Shown here: one piece after another, positions 63,421 to 64,000 of the stretch
Position numbering within the stretch: position 1 is the stretch's first letter
Layout: each line of letters begins with the position of its first letter
Origin: Streptomyces davaonensis JCM 4913
Lineage (GTDB): Bacteria; Actinomycetota; Actinomycetes; Streptomycetales; Streptomycetaceae
Assembly: GCF_000349325.1 (NCBI RefSeq)
Contig: NC_020504.1
Coordinates: 1,456,806 to 1,520,805, forward strand
Reading direction: 5' to 3'
Length of the DNA stretch: 64,000 nucleotides
Translations under genes and position numbers: made by a program
The notes under the pieces: generated by a model
What the model was told of the DNA's origin: nothing
Database searches by the model: none
What the model saw: only the letters and a program-made list of their open reading frames with translations

Positions 63421-63675
63421 CTTCAACTCCCCATAATCACAAGGGTGTTGCAGCGCCCTGCTGCGCCGCCGCACAGCATTGGGTACGCAGCCGGACCATG
63501 GTCGTGTTCAATCGCGGCGCAAATTTCTTTCCAAAACCTGTGATCCACCCCGTCGCTCGCACAGGTGATCGACTTGGCGGGCGCCCGGTGGGCCGCCCAT
63601 CAAACCGCCCGCCGCCGCCTTCCCTCGTTCGGGGCAATCCGCCGCAGGAGAAAGGTTTCTGAGTAGCCGCCTGAC

Positions 63676-63689
63676 CTCAGGATCCTGAG
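63676..63689 (+). promoter_or_regulatory. Perfect 14-bp palindrome before the last gene
   Basis: CTCAGGA-TCCTGAG two bases before GTG 63692; it includes the AGGA that would serve as ribosome binding site, so a protein or hairpin here could control translation. Otherwise 63421-63691 shows only upstream sequence of the two divergent genes. Confidence 0.35.
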
Positions 63690-63691
63690 TC

Positions 63692-63988
63692 GTGCATGGA
63701 CCCGAATCGACCCATTCCGCCCTCGCCGCCCGAGTGTTGGCGCTGCTGGCCCTGAGCTGGCTGCTCGTGGGGGCACCGGCCGCCCCGGCCGCGGCCGACG
63801 CCTGCGCGTACGCCTCGACCGGGCCGGGCGGCACCGAGGCGGTGGCGGTCGCCGGGAGCGCCACCTGGCCCACTCCCCCTTCGTGCCCGCCACCGACGCC
63901 GCCCCCACCTCCGCCCACGCCCTGCCCGACCCCGACGCCCACCCCCGAACCGCCGAAGCCCACCCCCACCCCGAAGCCGCCCCGAAGA
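63692..63988 (+). CDS. Secreted proline-rich protein, 3' end missing
   Basis: Starts at GTG 63692. A signal peptide is clear: short N-region, hydrophobic RVLALLALSWLLVGAPAAP and an AAADA cleavage region, so it is exported. The mature part begins with CAYASTGPGGTEAVAVAG and turns into a Pro/Thr-rich stretch (PTPTPTPEPPKP), usual for wall-spanning linkers. The reading frame is ended only by the artificial linker at 63989-64000, so the true C-terminus lies beyond the window. Divergent from the lipoprotein gene. Confidence 0.7.
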
Positions 63989-64000
63989 CTAGCTAGCTAG
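63989..64000. other. Artificial six-frame stop linker (assembly join)
   Basis: CTAGCTAGCTAG, self-complementary and containing TAG in all three frames of both strands, at the very end of the window and inside an open proline-rich gene. Such linkers are used to concatenate contigs, so genomic sequence probably ends at 63988. Confidence 0.8.

Noticed and set aside
63880..63985. C-rich CCCAC/CCGAC repeats considered as a repeat array
   Set aside because: They encode an in-frame Pro/Thr-rich linker of a secreted protein; irregular units without spacers.

Overview
The base composition (very GC-rich, strong third-position G/C), GTG/TTG starts, purine-rich ribosome binding sites and gene families point to a Streptomyces chromosome. 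The right part (olsBA, a sdhCAB operon with a divergent LysR gene, a PAS-GGDEF-EAL protein resembling RmdA, a two-repeat lipoprotein) resembles, from memory, the SCO0920-SCO0930 neighbourhood of S. coelicolor. The last 12 bases are a six-frame stop linker, so the window probably ends at an assembly join.

Layout. 1-0.9 kb: gene debris, namely an internally deleted copy of the 5' end of the LuxR gene found again at 34.1 kb, joined to a broken L32 (rpmF paralogue)/CobW-type GTPase pair. 1.06-6.3 kb: an unknown protein with a HEPN-like RNxxxH motif, convergent with a 1255-residue STAND-type NTPase; possibly a defence module. 6.4-10.2 kb: Nudix hydrolase, XRE-TPR regulator with its own palindrome, two tiny coupled ORFs, a small conserved protein and an atypical kinase-like protein. 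10.3-11.8 kb: methyltransferase and divergent TetR sharing a double operator.

11.8-33.3 kb looks like a natural-product cluster. The core, 17485-27981, is one operon in which eight consecutive gene pairs overlap by ATGA: fatty acyl-AMP ligase, ACP, KS-AT-ACP polyketide synthase, KAS III-like enzyme, FkbH-like glyceryl transferase/phosphatase, stand-alone ACP, a 57-residue unknown, an alpha/beta-hydrolase lacking its serine, and a type II thioesterase. KAS III + FkbH + ACP is the hallmark of glycerate-derived tetronates (RK-682, agglomerins), so I infer that a fatty acid is activated, extended once by malonyl units to a beta-ketoacyl chain and joined to a glyceryl-ACP to give an acyl tetronate. 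Flanking genes supply a SARP activator, a second FrsA-like hydrolase, TetR, an exporter and a phosphopantetheinyl transferase on the left. On the right are a metallo-beta-lactamase-fold protein, acyl-CoA synthetase, thiolase, MFS permease and TetR.

34-42.4 kb: LuxR regulator, BBE-type FAD oxidase, luciferase-like oxidoreductase, a DUF2716-like protein, a UvrA2 paralogue and a small protein. 42.5-45.4 kb: olsBA for ornithine lipids plus an unknown. 45.4-53.3 kb: an mhp-like meta-cleavage pathway for a 3-hydroxyphenylpropionate-type substrate, in two operons (mhpA-extradiol dioxygenase-mhpC and mhpD-F-E) separated by a TetR gene, with an IclR regulator at the far end. 53.3-57.7 kb: sdhCAB and LysR. 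57.7-59.2 kb: an IS701-family element inserted exactly at the LysR stop codon. 59.2-64 kb: c-di-GMP protein, DUF574 methyltransferase, lipoprotein and a truncated secreted proline-rich protein. No tRNA, rRNA, CRISPR array or integrase was seen.
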